A stretch of DNA of 49,717 bases from Sphingobium chlorophenolicum (GTDB lineage: Bacteria; Pseudomonadota; Alphaproteobacteria; Sphingomonadales; Sphingomonadaceae), in assembly GCF_000722875.1 (NCBI RefSeq), contig NZ_JFHR01000040.1, positions 1-49,717 on the forward strand, given 5' to 3'. How positions within the stretch are numbered: position 1 is the first letter of the stretch; each line of letters begins with the position of its first letter. Made by a program: the position numbers and the translations under genes. The notes below the pieces were generated by a model. The model was not told where the DNA came from. It did not search any database and saw only the letters and a list, made by a program, of their open reading frames with translations. Below are positions 7,620 through 16,096 of this stretch, in pieces.

Positions 7620-9539
7620 ATGATCCGCAGCCTTGCTGCCGCCCTTTTCCTTTCCACGGCCATTTCGGGACCGCTGATCGCGCAGGACGCGATCCGGTCC
7701 AGGCCGACCGCACTGCCGGTCGACAATGCCGCGCCCACCCCTAATGATGTTCCCTATCCCGGCGGCACGATCAGGCTGGAGGTCGACGCCACCGATACGG
7801 TGCAGCGCATCTTCCGCGTGAAGGAGACCATTCCGGTCGCCGCCGCCGGGCCGATGACGCTGCTGATGCCGCAATGGCTGCCGGGCAATCATGCGCCGCG
7901 GGGGGCGATAGAGAAGCTGACCGGCCTGACCTTCACCGCCGACGGCAAGCCGCTGGCGTGGAAGCGCGATCCGCTGAACGTCTATGGCTTCGTGATCGAC
8001 GTGCCGCAGGGGGTGAAACAGGTGGTCGCGTCCTTCCAGTTCCTGTCCGCCACCCAGCCCAATCAGGGCCGCGTGGTGGTAACGCCCAAGATGCTGAACA
8101 TCCAGTGGGAGTCGGTGTCGCTCTATCCGGCGGGCTATTATACGCGGCAGATTCCGGTCCAGGCGACCGTCACCTATCCCGATGGGTGGCAGGCGGCGAC
8201 GGCTTTGCGGGGCAAGAAGAGCGGGTCGACCGTCGCCTATGAGACGATCGATTATGAGGCGTTGCAGGATTCGCCGGTCTTTGCGGGGCTGTATTTCAAG
8301 CCGGTCGATCTAGGGCATAATGTGACGCTCAACATCGTCGCGGACGACGCCGACGAGCTGGACGCCAAGCCCGATCAGATCGCCAAGCACAAGAAGCTGG
8401 TCGATGAAGCGGGCGCGCTGTTCGGCGCCTATCATTTCGACCATTATGATTTCCTGCTTTCCATTACCGACGAGATGGGCGGCATCGGGCTGGAACATCA
8501 CCGGTCTTCGGAAAATCAGGTGGAGCCGGGCTATTTCAAGAAATGGGGCGATGGCGACGCGCTGCTGGACCGCAACCTGTTGCCGCATGAATTTACCCAT
8601 AGCTGGGACGGCAAGTTCCGCCGCCCGGACCTGCTGTGGACGCCCGATTTCAACGTGCCGATGCAGGATAATCTGCTGTGGGTCTATGAGGGGCAGACGC
8701 AATTCTGGGGCTATGTTCTGGGCGCGCGGTCGGGGTTGTTTTCCAAGCAAGAGACGCTGGATGCCTATGCCCATATCGCGGCCAAGCTGGACACGGCGCG
8801 GGGGCGCGAATGGCGGCCGATGGAGGATACAACCCATGACCCGATCATCTCCGCCCGGCGGCCCAAGGGCTGGTCGAGCTGGCAGCGGTCGGAGGATTAT
8901 TATAATGAAGGGCTGATGATCTGGCTGGAGGCGGACGCCATCATCCGGCAGCAGAGCAAGGGCGCGAAGGGGCTGGATGATTTCGCGCAGGCTTTCTTCG
9001 GTATCAACCCCGGCGATTGGGGGCAGGTCGTCTATAATCGCGGGGATGTGATCAGGACGCTGAACGGCATCGCGCCCTATGACTGGGCGGGATTCTTCCA
9101 GAAATATGTCGACAGCACGACCAAGGAAACGCCCAAGGGCGGATTTGCGCTGGGCGGCTACAGGCTGGTCTATGGCGACACGCCGGGCGCCATCACCAAG
9201 GCGGCCGAGGGTTCGGGCAAGTTCACTGACCAGAGTTTCGGCATCGGCATGATCGTCAAGAATGACGGCGAGATTTCCAACGTCGTCTGGGACAGCGCGG
9301 CCTTCAAGGCGGGGCTGGCGATCGGATCGAAGATCGTGGCGATCAACGGCGACGAATATTCCGGCGAAGTGTTCAAGGCGGCGATCAGGTCCGGAAAGCC
9401 GCTCCAGATCATCCTCAAGCAGGACAAATATTATCGCACTTTGAGCCTCGCTTATTCCGGCGGCCTGCGCTATCCGCGCCTCGAAAAAATGGGAGAGGGT
9501 GAAGGCAGCCTGGACCGGCTGCTGAAACCGAAAACATAA
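7620..9539 (+). CDS. M61-family metallopeptidase with PDZ domain, exported
   Basis: 639 residues. A signal peptide begins MIRSLAAALFLSTAISG and probably ends at the Ala-Gln near residue 24, so the protein is periplasmic or outer-surface. The zinc site HEFTH is at 323-327, followed by WVYEGQTQFWG carrying the third ligand Glu, the glycyl aminopeptidase (M61) arrangement. A PDZ-like domain near residues 540-610 (FGIGMIVKNDGEISNV and AAFKAGLAIGSKIVAINGDEY) probably recognises peptide ends. The start at 7620 is favoured over upstream ATGs by GGAG at a suitable distance and by the signal peptide. The substrate is unknown; amino-acid scavenging or envelope protein turnover are possible. Confidence 0.93.
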   Translation: MIRSLAAALFLSTAISGPLIAQDAIRSRPTALPVDNAAPTPNDVPYPGGTIRLEVDATDTVQRIFRVKETIPVAAAGPMTLLMPQWLPGNHAPRGAIEKLTGLTFTADGKPLAWKRDPLNVYGFVIDVPQGVKQVVASFQFLSATQPNQGRVVVTPKMLNIQWESVSLYPAGYYTRQIPVQATVTYPDGWQAATALRGKKSGSTVAYETIDYEALQDSPVFAGLYFKPVDLGHNVTLNIVADDADELDAKPDQIAKHKKLVDEAGALFGAYHFDHYDFLLSITDEMGGIGLEHHRSSENQVEPGYFKKWGDGDALLDRNLLPHEFTHSWDGKFRRPDLLWTPDFNVPMQDNLLWVYEGQTQFWGYVLGARSGLFSKQETLDAYAHIAAKLDTARGREWRPMEDTTHDPIISARRPKGWSSWQRSEDYYNEGLMIWLEADAIIRQQSKGAKGLDDFAQAFFGINPGDWGQVVYNRGDVIRTLNGIAPYDWAGFFQKYVDSTTKETPKGGFALGGYRLVYGDTPGAITKAAEGSGKFTDQSFGIGMIVKNDGEISNVVWDSAAFKAGLAIGSKIVAINGDEYSGEVFKAAIRSGKPLQIILKQDKYYRTLSLAYSGGLRYPRLEKMGEGEGSLDRLLKPKT

Positions 9540-9579
9540 TCACCCCAGAGAGCAACGCGTTTACAAAGGCTTATAGTCC

Positions 9580-10113
9580 ATGAATATCGAACTGATTCCG
9601 GTCGGCGACGATCCGCCAAACAGCCTGAATGTCATCATCGAGGTGCCGGTTGGCGGCGAACCCGTCAAATATGAGTTCGACAAGGCGTCGGGCGCTCTGT
9701 TCGTGGACCGCATCCTGCATACGCCGATGCGTTATCCGGCCAATTACGGCTTCGTGCCGCACACGCTGTCGCCCGACGGCGATCCGCTGGACGCGCTGGT
9801 CATCGCCCGCTCGCCCTTCGTGCCCGGTTCGGTCGTGCGCGCCCGTCCCATCGCCGTGCTGAACCTGGAAGACGAAGCCGGCGGCGACGAGAAGCTGGTC
9901 TGCGTGCCGGACAACAAGACTTTTCCCTATTATCATAATGTGGACGAGAAGGACGACCTGCCCGGCATCGTGATGGAGCAGATCGAGCATTTCTTCACCC
10001 ATTATAAGGATCTGGAAAAGCAGAAGTGGGTGCGCGTCGGCACCTGGGGCGGCGCGGAAGATGCGCGGCGCATCACGCTGGAAGCGATCGAGCGGTACAA
10101 GGCCGGTAAGTAA
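9580..10113 (+). CDS. ppa: Inorganic pyrophosphatase (family I)
   Basis: 177 residues, typical for a soluble hexameric bacterial enzyme. It hydrolyses pyrophosphate from biosynthetic reactions using Mg2+. The family signature DGDPLDALV is present with its three acidic metal ligands, as are the surrounding elements RYPANYGFVPHT and YYHNVDEKDDLPG. It lies 40 bases after the M61 peptidase stop, so it may be partly cotranscribed, and it is closed by a strong hairpin terminator. Confidence 0.97.
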   Translation: MNIELIPVGDDPPNSLNVIIEVPVGGEPVKYEFDKASGALFVDRILHTPMRYPANYGFVPHTLSPDGDPLDALVIARSPFVPGSVVRARPIAVLNLEDEAGGDEKLVCVPDNKTFPYYHNVDEKDDLPGIVMEQIEHFFTHYKDLEKQKWVRVGTWGGAEDARRITLEAIERYKAGK

Positions 10114-10131
10114 GGCTGGTTGAGATGGTGG

Positions 10132-10168
10132 AAAGGGCCGCGTGATAGTTCACGTGGCCCTTTTTTTG
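10132..10168 (+). terminator. Rho-independent terminator of ppa
   Basis: The arms AAAGGGCCGCGTGA and TCACGTGGCCCTTT pair with one mismatch around a four-base loop and run into seven Ts. It lies about 20 bases beyond the ppa stop. It is the clearest terminator in the window. Confidence 0.9.
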
Positions 10169-10195
10169 TGCGGTTGAGGTGAAATTTATCCTTTT

Positions 10196-10327
10196 TCCTC
10201 CCCATCGGTAGATGGGGAGGGGGACCGCGCGAAGCGTGGTGGAGGGGAAGGGGGCACGACCTGCGTATTTCCCCTCCACCACCGCCTTCGGCGGCGGTCC
10301 CCCTCCCCATGCTTCGCATAGGGAGGA
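10196..10327. repeat. Nested palindromic repeat, family A, copy 1
   Basis: About 132 bases bounded by TCCTCCCC and GGGAGGA. Inside are a left hairpin (CTCCCCATC...GATGGGGAG), a GC hairpin around GGACCGCGCGAAGCGTGG, and an outer pairing of GGTGGAGGGGAA with TTTCCCCTCCACCA. A further hairpin (CCGCCTTCGGCGG) and a right-end hairpin close it. It sits between the convergent ppa and divK genes. Three other copies are at 14085, 18647 and 28680 (the last inverted). Confidence 0.85.
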
Positions 10328-10330
10328 TTT

Positions 10331-10693
10331 TTATAGCAGGGCGTTTACCTGTTCTACGAAGCGCAGCACGGAAATCGGCTTGGACACATAGGCCTGCGCC
10401 CCGGCCTCGCGGATTCGTTCCTCGTCGCCGTGTCCGGCGTAGGCGGTGACGGCCATGATCGGCACGGACGCCAGTTGCGCGTCCTGCTTTAGGGAAACGA
10501 TCAGGTCCAGCCCGCTGACATGCGGCAGGTGGATGTCGGTGATCACCAGGTCCGGATGGAATTCCCGCGCCTGCGGCAGCAGGTCGCGCCCGTCGCGCAG
10601 CGGCAGCACTTCCCGCCCGTGCGCGCGCAGCAGGTCGCAAAAAAGTTTGAGATTGAGTTCGTTGTCCTCGACAACGAGCACGCGCTTTGCCAC
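10331..10693 (-). CDS. divK: Single-domain response regulator, DivK-type
   Basis: 120 residues, one receiver domain with no output domain. Acidic pocket residues are in VVEDNE near residue 9; the phosphoacceptor is Asp53 (VITDIHLPHVSGLDL), and the conserved Lys is in YVSKPISV. The ERIREAGAQAYVSKPISVLRFVE segment closely resembles what I recall of Caulobacter DivK, which controls cell-division asymmetry through PleC/DivJ and DivL-CckA. That resemblance, not context, supports the name: pleD, next to divK in Caulobacter, is absent here. It is divergent from the DUF3572 operon across 76 bases. Confidence 0.82.
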   Translation of the reverse strand: MAKRVLVVEDNELNLKLFCDLLRAHGREVLPLRDGRDLLPQAREFHPDLVITDIHLPHVSGLDLIVSLKQDAQLASVPIMAVTAYAGHGDEERIREAGAQAYVSKPISVLRFVEQVNALL

Positions 10694-10769
10694 CAGTCAC
10701 CCGCGTTTGGAGAAATCCGCCACCATATGGAAGCGCGCTTCCTAAGCCCGCCCCTTTCCGAGATCAATC

Positions 10770-11066
10770 ATGCGTCCCGACATTAACCATGGCAAGCAAC
10801 ATAGTCGAAGCGAGGCGCAAGAGCCATCCGTGCTGGCGCTGATGGCGCTTGCATGGACGTTGGCGGACGACCGGCGCGCCGACCGGCTGCTGGCGCTGAC
10901 CGGGCTGGACGCCGAAGCGCTTCGGGCAGGCGTGGGCGATCCGGCGATATTGGGCGCGGTGCTGGCTTTCCTGGCCGATCATGAGCCGGACCTGATCGCC
11001 TGCGCCCAAAGCATCGGCAGCACGGCGCAAGACCTGATTGCCGCGAAGGAGTCGCTCATCGCATGA
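10770..11066 (+). CDS. DUF3572 family protein
   Basis: 98 residues. The body (ALMALAWTLADDRRADRLLALTGLDAEALRAG and FLADHEPDLIACAQ) matches the DUF3572 pattern, a small alpha-helical protein common in alphaproteobacteria and of unknown function. A polar N-terminal tail of about 20 residues precedes it. It is the first gene of a five-gene plus-strand unit; its stop overlaps the next start by four bases (ATGA). It is divergent from divK. Confidence 0.85.
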   Translation: MRPDINHGKQHSRSEAQEPSVLALMALAWTLADDRRADRLLALTGLDAEALRAGVGDPAILGAVLAFLADHEPDLIACAQSIGSTAQDLIAAKESLIA

Positions 11067-11725
11067 AACGCCCGTTGATCATCACCGATTGCGACGAAGT
11101 GCTGCTGCACATGGTCGTCCCGTTCCGGGAGTGGCTGGAGGAAAGCCATGATATCCATTTCGACATGCGCGACCGCGGCTTTGCCGAGGCGCTGCGCCAC
11201 AAGGACAGCGGAAAGCCGGTGGAGCGGGCGCTGGTCTGGGAATTGCTGCTGGGCTTTTTCGAAACGCAGATGCATCGCCAGAAGCCGATAACCGGGGCGG
11301 TGGAGGCGATGGGCCGCCTGAGCCGGATCGCGGACATCGTGGTCCTGACCAACATCACCGAACGGCATCACCGGCCGCGCGAACAGCAACTGGCCGCCCA
11401 TGGCCTGCATATGCCGGTGCATTGGAACCAGGGGGGCAAGGGCCCGCCGCTGGCCGCCATATTGGCGGAGCGCCAGCCCGACGTCGCTCTGTTCATCGAC
11501 GATCTGGGACAGCATCATGCCTCCGTCGCGGAGCATGCGCCGAACGTCTGGCGCCTGCATATGGTGGGCGAGCCGGAGATCGCCGACAAGATTCCGGCAG
11601 CCTCGCACGCCCATGCGCGGATCGACGACTGGGCCGCCGCCGAAGCCTGGATCGCGGCGCGGCTGGCCGAAGGACCGGCTCCCGAAATTTCAGCACCCCA
11701 AAACACCCAAGGAGCGTCCGCATGA
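11063..11725 (+). CDS. HAD-superfamily hydrolase
   Basis: 220 residues. Motif I is DCDEVLL near residue 9, with the nucleophile and acid/base Asp pair; motif II is VLTNITE; a Lys lies near KGPPLAAI; motif IV is FIDDL. The catalytic set for a Mg2+-dependent phosphohydrolase is therefore complete. The cap region between motifs I and II is about 80 residues and helical. The substrate is not evident. It overlaps DUF3572 and ridA-like genes by ATGA on each side, so it is embedded in a coupled operon. The last ~15 residues look disordered. Confidence 0.85.
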   Translation: MKRPLIITDCDEVLLHMVVPFREWLEESHDIHFDMRDRGFAEALRHKDSGKPVERALVWELLLGFFETQMHRQKPITGAVEAMGRLSRIADIVVLTNITERHHRPREQQLAAHGLHMPVHWNQGGKGPPLAAILAERQPDVALFIDDLGQHHASVAEHAPNVWRLHMVGEPEIADKIPAASHAHARIDDWAAAEAWIAARLAEGPAPEISAPQNTQGASA

Positions 11726-12183
11726 GCATCGAAGCCCGTCTTGCCGAACTGGGCATCGCCCTGCCCGCCGCCGCCGCGCCCGTCGCCGCCTATGTCGCGG
11801 CGGTGGAGGCGAACGGCCTGCTGCATATTTCCGGGCAGATATCCCTGTCCGACGGCCAGTTGATGACCGGCCGGCTGGGCGAGGATCGCGACCTGGATTA
11901 TGGCGTCAAGGCGGCGCGGGCCTGCGGCCTGAACCTGATCGCCCAGATGAAGGCCGCGCTGGGCAGTCTGGACCGGGTCGAGCGGATCGTGAAGCTGGGC
12001 GCCTTCATCAGCAGCACGCCCGAATTCACCGACCAGCCCAAGGTCGCCAATGGCGCGTCCGAACTGATGGTCGAGGTCTTCGGCGAGGCGGGCAAGCATG
12101 CCCGCAGCGCGGTGGGCGTGCCAGTGCTGCCGCTGGGCGCGGCGGTCGAGATCGACGCTGTCGTCCTTGTCCGCCCGGCCTGA
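11722..12183 (+). CDS. RidA/YjgF/UK114 family protein
   Basis: 153 residues. The RidA fold is indicated by LLHISGQISLSDGQ, by RVERIVKLGAFISSTPEF, and by the C-terminal HARSAVGVPVLPLGAAVEIDAVV, which keeps the Arg used by imine deaminases. Canonical RidA destroys reactive enamine/imine by-products of PLP enzymes. This longer version (an N-terminal helix MSIEARLAELGIALP and about 150 rather than 128 residues) belongs to a divergent subgroup whose activity is less certain. The ATG at 11722 overlaps the HAD stop by four bases and follows AAGGAGCGTCCGC. Confidence 0.9.
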   Translation: MSIEARLAELGIALPAAAAPVAAYVAAVEANGLLHISGQISLSDGQLMTGRLGEDRDLDYGVKAARACGLNLIAQMKAALGSLDRVERIVKLGAFISSTPEFTDQPKVANGASELMVEVFGEAGKHARSAVGVPVLPLGAAVEIDAVVLVRPA

Positions 12184-12892
12184 CGCCTTTCCCTTCCTGA
12201 CCGCCCGCCCCTTCGCCCATCGCGGGCTGCATGGGGGGCGGGTCAGCGAAAACGGCATGGCGGCCTTCACGGCCGCCGTCGCCGCCGGTTTCGGCATCGA
12301 ATGCGATGTGCGGGTCAGTCGCGACGGGGTCGCCATCGTCTTCCACGACGCGGCGCTGCGGCGCATGACCGGTGAGAATGGGGCCGTACAGGATCATGAT
12401 GCCGGGGCGATAGACCGGCTGATGCTGCCCGATGGCGGCGGCGTTCCGCGCCTGCGGGCGCTGCTGGACCTGTGCGGGACGGATGTTCCGCTGCTCATCG
12501 AGATCAAGGTGGACGGGCGGAATGTCGCGCCGACCTGCGCGGCGGTTGCCGACGATCTGGCCCGGCGGCCCAAGACGCTGGCGGCGGTCATGTCCTTCAA
12601 TCCGGTGGCGATGCGCTGGTTCAGGAGCCACCGTCCCGCCGTGGCGCGGGGACTGGTGGTCACGCACCAGGGCAGGCGCGGCTGGCGCGGCGCCATCGGG
12701 CGCGCCCTTGCACTTTGGGCTGCGAGACCCGATTTCATCGCCTGTGATATTCGCGACCTGCCCTCCTCCCTGTCCAGCCGCGCCCGCCGGAGGGGCGTGC
12801 CCGTGCTGACATGGACCGTGCGGAGCGAGGAGGAGCGCGCCCGCGCCGCGCTGCATGCCGATCAGATCATCTTCGAGCGGTCGCATGACTGA
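12167..12892 (+). CDS. Glycerophosphodiester phosphodiesterase
   Basis: About 241 residues from the chosen start. The family signature is intact: FAHRGLH with catalytic His and Arg, SENGMAAF, the metal-binding ECDVRVSRDGVAIVFHD, and LLIEIKVDG. The enzyme cleaves glycerophosphodiesters to glycerol-3-phosphate and an alcohol. There is no signal peptide, so it is cytoplasmic. No ATG lies near the expected N-terminus: the frame's only upstream ATG (12098) would overlap ridA by 86 bases. I infer TTG at 12167, overlapping the RidA gene end by 17 bases; the start is uncertain. It overlaps the next gene by eight bases. Confidence 0.85.
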   Translation: MSARPDAFPFLTARPFAHRGLHGGRVSENGMAAFTAAVAAGFGIECDVRVSRDGVAIVFHDAALRRMTGENGAVQDHDAGAIDRLMLPDGGGVPRLRALLDLCGTDVPLLIEIKVDGRNVAPTCAAVADDLARRPKTLAAVMSFNPVAMRWFRSHRPAVARGLVVTHQGRRGWRGAIGRALALWAARPDFIACDIRDLPSSLSSRARRRGVPVLTWTVRSEEERARAALHADQIIFERSHD

Positions 12893-14030
12893 GTGCGTGG
12901 CGCGTCTGGCGCAGGGCGTGACGGAATTGCCGCGTGAGGAGTGGGACGCCTGCGCGGGGGACGCCAATCCCTTCATGAGCTGGGATTTCCTGGCCGCGCT
13001 GGAACGGTCCGGCAGCGTCGGCGGCGATAGCGGATGGCAACCGCTGCCGCTGGTGATCGACGGGCCGGACGGGCGGATCGCCGCCGCCGCGCCGCTTTAC
13101 GGCAAGAGCCACAGCCAGGGCGAATATGTGTTCGACCATGGCTGGGCCGACGCCTGGGAACGGGCGGGCGGGCAATATTATCCGAAGATCCAGATCGCCT
13201 CCCCCTTTTCGCCGGTGCCGGGGCCGCGATTGCTGCTGCGCGACGAGCTCCTGGCTCCGGCGCTGATCGCGGGGATCGAGGCGGTGGTGGAGCAGAACCG
13301 GCTCTCCTCCGCCCATGCGACCTTCGTCGCGCCGGAGCAGGTGCCGCTGTTCGAGGCGGCGGGATGGCTGATCCGGGAGGACAGCCAGTTCCACTGGACC
13401 AATCGCGGTTATGGCGATTTCAGCGACTTTCTGGCCGATCTGTCGAGCGCCAAGCGCAAGAATATCCGCAAGGAACGCGAACGGGCGGTCGAGGGGCTGG
13501 AAATCGTCCATCTGACCGGCGCGGCGCTGACCGAGGCGCATTGGGATATTTTCTGGACCTTCTATCAGGATACCGGGGCGCGCAAATGGGGAAGGCCCTA
13601 TCTGACCCGCGCCTTCTTTTCCCTGTTGGGGGAGAGCATGGCCGAGCGGGTGATGCTGGTGCTGGCGCTGCGCCATGGGCGGCCGATTGCGGGGGCGCTG
13701 AACCTGATCGGCGCGGATACGCTTTATGGGCGCTATTGGGGCTGTACCGAGGATGTGCCCAATCTGCATTTCGAGCTATGCTATTATCAGGCGATCGATA
13801 TCGCCATCGCCCATGGGCTGAAACGGGTGGAGGCGGGCGCGCAGGGCGGGCACAAACTGGCGCGGGGTTATGTGCCGGAACCGACCTTTTCCGCGCATTT
13901 CATTCCCAATGCCGGATTTCGCCGGGCTGTGTCCGACTTTCTGGAGGCGGAGCGGCAGGGCGTGCAGCGGGATCGGCTCTGGTTGGCGGAGAGGACGCCG
14001 TTTCGGAAGGGTGAGGTGGGGTTGGGGTGA
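12885..14030 (+). CDS. FemAB-like / COG3146 acyltransferase (GNAT fold)
   Basis: 381 residues. Matches the proteobacterial family often labelled 'peptidogalycan biosynthesis protein' (FemAB_like): WDACAGDANPFMSWDFLAALE at the N-terminus, SSAKRKNIRKERE in the middle, and LYGRYWGCTEDVPNLHFELCYYQAIDIAI near the end, followed by the GAQGGHKLARGY loop. It looks like a two-domain GNAT protein; the real substrate is not established, and a cell-wall role is only by analogy with FemAB. The start at 12885 lies inside the end of the phosphodiesterase gene (ATGACTGA). It is the last gene of the five-gene unit, and repeat copy 2 follows. Confidence 0.87.
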   Translation: MTECVARLAQGVTELPREEWDACAGDANPFMSWDFLAALERSGSVGGDSGWQPLPLVIDGPDGRIAAAAPLYGKSHSQGEYVFDHGWADAWERAGGQYYPKIQIASPFSPVPGPRLLLRDELLAPALIAGIEAVVEQNRLSSAHATFVAPEQVPLFEAAGWLIREDSQFHWTNRGYGDFSDFLADLSSAKRKNIRKERERAVEGLEIVHLTGAALTEAHWDIFWTFYQDTGARKWGRPYLTRAFFSLLGESMAERVMLVLALRHGRPIAGALNLIGADTLYGRYWGCTEDVPNLHFELCYYQAIDIAIAHGLKRVEAGAQGGHKLARGYVPEPTFSAHFIPNAGFRRAVSDFLEAERQGVQRDRLWLAERTPFRKGEVGLG

Positions 14031-14084
14031 GGTTGTTGAGAGCATGGGCATGGGTCGAACAGGTGGAGAGCGGACCTATCCTGT

Positions 14085-14215
14085 TCCTCCCCATCGGTAG
14101 ATGGGGAGGGGGACCGGCCGAAGGCTGGTGGAGGGGAAGGGGCACGACCTTCGAATTTCCCCTCCACCATTCGCTGCGCGAACGGTCCCCCTCCCCACGC
14201 TGCGCGTAGGGAGGA
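14085..14215. repeat. Nested palindromic repeat, family A, copy 2
   Basis: 131 bases with the same ends (TCCTCCCC and GGGAGGA) and the same order of hairpins as copy 1. The first internal loop is GGACCGGCCGAAGGCTGG instead of the GCGCGAAGCGTGG form. It sits between the FemAB-like gene and rsmB, which run in the same direction. Its six-frame translations give spurious peptides such as PLHHSLRERSPSPRCA. Confidence 0.85.
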
Positions 14216-14275
14216 ATTGGAAGTTTCTCTGCTACCCGTGGTTACTTTCGCCCCATTTTGCCGTAGGCGCACCCC

Positions 14276-15565
14276 ATGCCTCGCCCATCCCGCCCCGAAG
14301 ACGTCCCCGGCCTTCCCGCCCGCCGTGCAGCGCTCCGCCTGCTGGATGCGGTGCTGCGTCGGGGCGATCCGCTCGAGCTTGCGTTACATGGTGCCGGCCA
14401 GGGTCTGCCACCCGCCGACCGCGCGCTGGTCCATGCCATCGCCGCCGAAACGCTGCGTCACCTGCCCGATCTGGATGCGCTGATCGACAGCGCCACGCGC
14501 CAGCCGCTGCCCCATGATGCCAAGGCCCGGATGGTGCTGCGCATCGCGCTGATCCAGACCATCGCGCTCGGCACCGCGCCCCATGCCGCCATCGCCACCG
14601 CCCTGCCGCTGGTGGATGGCGGGCCGCGCAAGCTGGTGCATGGCGTGTTCGGCACGCTGACCCGCGCGAATCCGACGCTTCCCTCTCCCCCGACGCTGCC
14701 GCCCGAAGTTGCTGCGCGCTGGGGCGGCCAGTGGGGCGAGGCCATGCCGTTGGCCGCCGCGACGGCCTATGCGCTGCGCCCGCCCGTCGACCTCAGCCTG
14801 CGCGACGCCGGCGAGACCGCCCATTGGGCCGAACGACTTGGCGGCAGGAGTTTCGCGCCGGGTCATGTCCGCCTGCCGGAAGGGGCCAATATCCCTGATC
14901 TGCCCGGTTTCGGCGAGGGCGCATGGTGGGTGCAGGATCTGGCCGCCTCCATCCCCGCCCACCTGCTCGGCACGGGGGAGGGTCGTCGCGTCCTGGACCT
15001 GTGCGCCGCGCCCGGCGGTAAGACGATGCAACTCGCCGCCGCCGGCTGGCGCGTCACGGCGGTCGACCAGTCGAAAAAGCGGCTTGAACGGCTTGGCGAA
15101 AATCTCGGCCGAACCGGCCTTTCCGCAGAGGTCGTCCAGGCCGATCTTCGCGCATGGGCACCGGATGGTCCCGTCGACGCCATCCTGCTGGACGCGCCCT
15201 GCTCCGCCACCGGCATCTATCGCCGCCACCCGGACGTGCTCCACCGCATCGGCCCGCGCCAGATCGCGGAACTGGCGGAATTGCAGGCCGAACTTCTGGG
15301 TCGCGCCGCCCAATGGCTGACGCCCGGCGGCACGTTGATCTACGCGACCTGCTCGCTGGAACAGGCGGAGGGTGAGGAGCAGGTCGCCCGGTTCCTGAGC
15401 GCCCATCCCGATTTCGCGCCGCTCCCCGCCAATGCCGCCGAACTGCCCGAAGGCATCGCCCCGACGGCGCAGGGCTGGGTCCGCACCCTGCCCGAAACGC
15501 TGGCGGAACAGGGCGGCACAGACGGCTTTTTCGTTGCGCGGCTCGTGCTATCCACTAAGGCTTAA
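14276..15565 (+). CDS. rsmB: 16S rRNA (cytosine-5) methyltransferase, RsmB/Sun family
   Basis: 429 residues: an N-terminal NusB-like RNA-binding domain (about 1-135) and a SAM methyltransferase domain. Catalytic elements are CAAPGGKT (243-250), DAPCS with the nucleophile-release pair Cys309, and TCS with Cys359. E. coli RsmB makes m5C967 in 16S rRNA. The symbol rests on the NusB-Sun fusion and length; a paralogous rRNA m5C enzyme is possible. It starts 60 bases after repeat copy 2 and is followed by a PAS protein and rpe. Confidence 0.88.
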   Translation: MPRPSRPEDVPGLPARRAALRLLDAVLRRGDPLELALHGAGQGLPPADRALVHAIAAETLRHLPDLDALIDSATRQPLPHDAKARMVLRIALIQTIALGTAPHAAIATALPLVDGGPRKLVHGVFGTLTRANPTLPSPPTLPPEVAARWGGQWGEAMPLAAATAYALRPPVDLSLRDAGETAHWAERLGGRSFAPGHVRLPEGANIPDLPGFGEGAWWVQDLAASIPAHLLGTGEGRRVLDLCAAPGGKTMQLAAAGWRVTAVDQSKKRLERLGENLGRTGLSAEVVQADLRAWAPDGPVDAILLDAPCSATGIYRRHPDVLHRIGPRQIAELAELQAELLGRAAQWLTPGGTLIYATCSLEQAEGEEQVARFLSAHPDFAPLPANAAELPEGIAPTAQGWVRTLPETLAEQGGTDGFFVARLVLSTKA

Positions 15566-15610
15566 CCACCCTGCTTTATGGTGCGATGGCGCACCCAGGA
15601 AAGACTCGCC

Positions 15611-16096
15611 TTGCGACCTACCGAGCCTCTGCCCCTGCATCATAGCTGGCCGCTCTACGCCTTGCGCGAGCATCTGGCGCCGGTGATGCTGGATGACCGG
15701 CTGGCGCGGGACGACGAGGCGCTGGCGGAGCGGGGCCTCGGCCTGTGGCACTGCAATCTGGCCGACGACAGTCTGAACTGGACCGACGGGGTCTATGACA
15801 TATTCGGGCTGGAGCGGGGCAGCGTCGTGCCCCGCCTGCTGGCCGTGTCTCTCTATGCGCCGGAAAGCTGTGCCGCGATGGAGCAGTTGCGCGCCTACGC
15901 CATCCGCCACCGGCGCGGCTTCACGCTGGACGTGGACATCCGCCCGGCGGGCGGCGGCGAATGCGCCATGCGCCTGATCGCCGCTCCCATTGTACAGCAA
16001 AATCAGGTGGTTGCCCTGCATGGCGTCAAGCAGTTCCTGCCCAAGGACGCGGGGCCGTCCAAGGGACTCGATCCCACGCTGTTCATCCTGTCCTGA
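15611..16096 (+). CDS. Lone PAS-domain protein
   Basis: About 161 residues from TTG at 15611, which has AGGAAAG seven bases upstream; an ATG at 15578 in the same frame lacks such a site. The central part ([29 protein letters not shown]) is a PAS-fold signature of the kind seen before histidine kinases or GGDEF proteins, and the C-terminal part continues the sheet ([26 protein letters not shown]). No kinase, HTH or cyclase domain follows. It may sense a ligand and act through a partner encoded elsewhere. Confidence 0.75.
   Translation: MRPTEPLPLHHSWPLYALREHLAPVMLDDRLARDDEALAERGLGLWHCNLADDSLNWTDGVYDIFGLERGSVVPRLLAVSLYAPESCAAMEQLRAYAIRHRRGFTLDVDIRPAGGGECAMRLIAAPIVQQNQVVALHGVKQFLPKDAGPSKGLDPTLFILS

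Noticed and set aside
14085..14215. Short peptides such as ISPPPFAARTVPLPTLRVGR encoded in family-A repeats
   Set aside because: The same peptides appear in every copy because the DNA is repeated; there is no start signal, so they are not genes.
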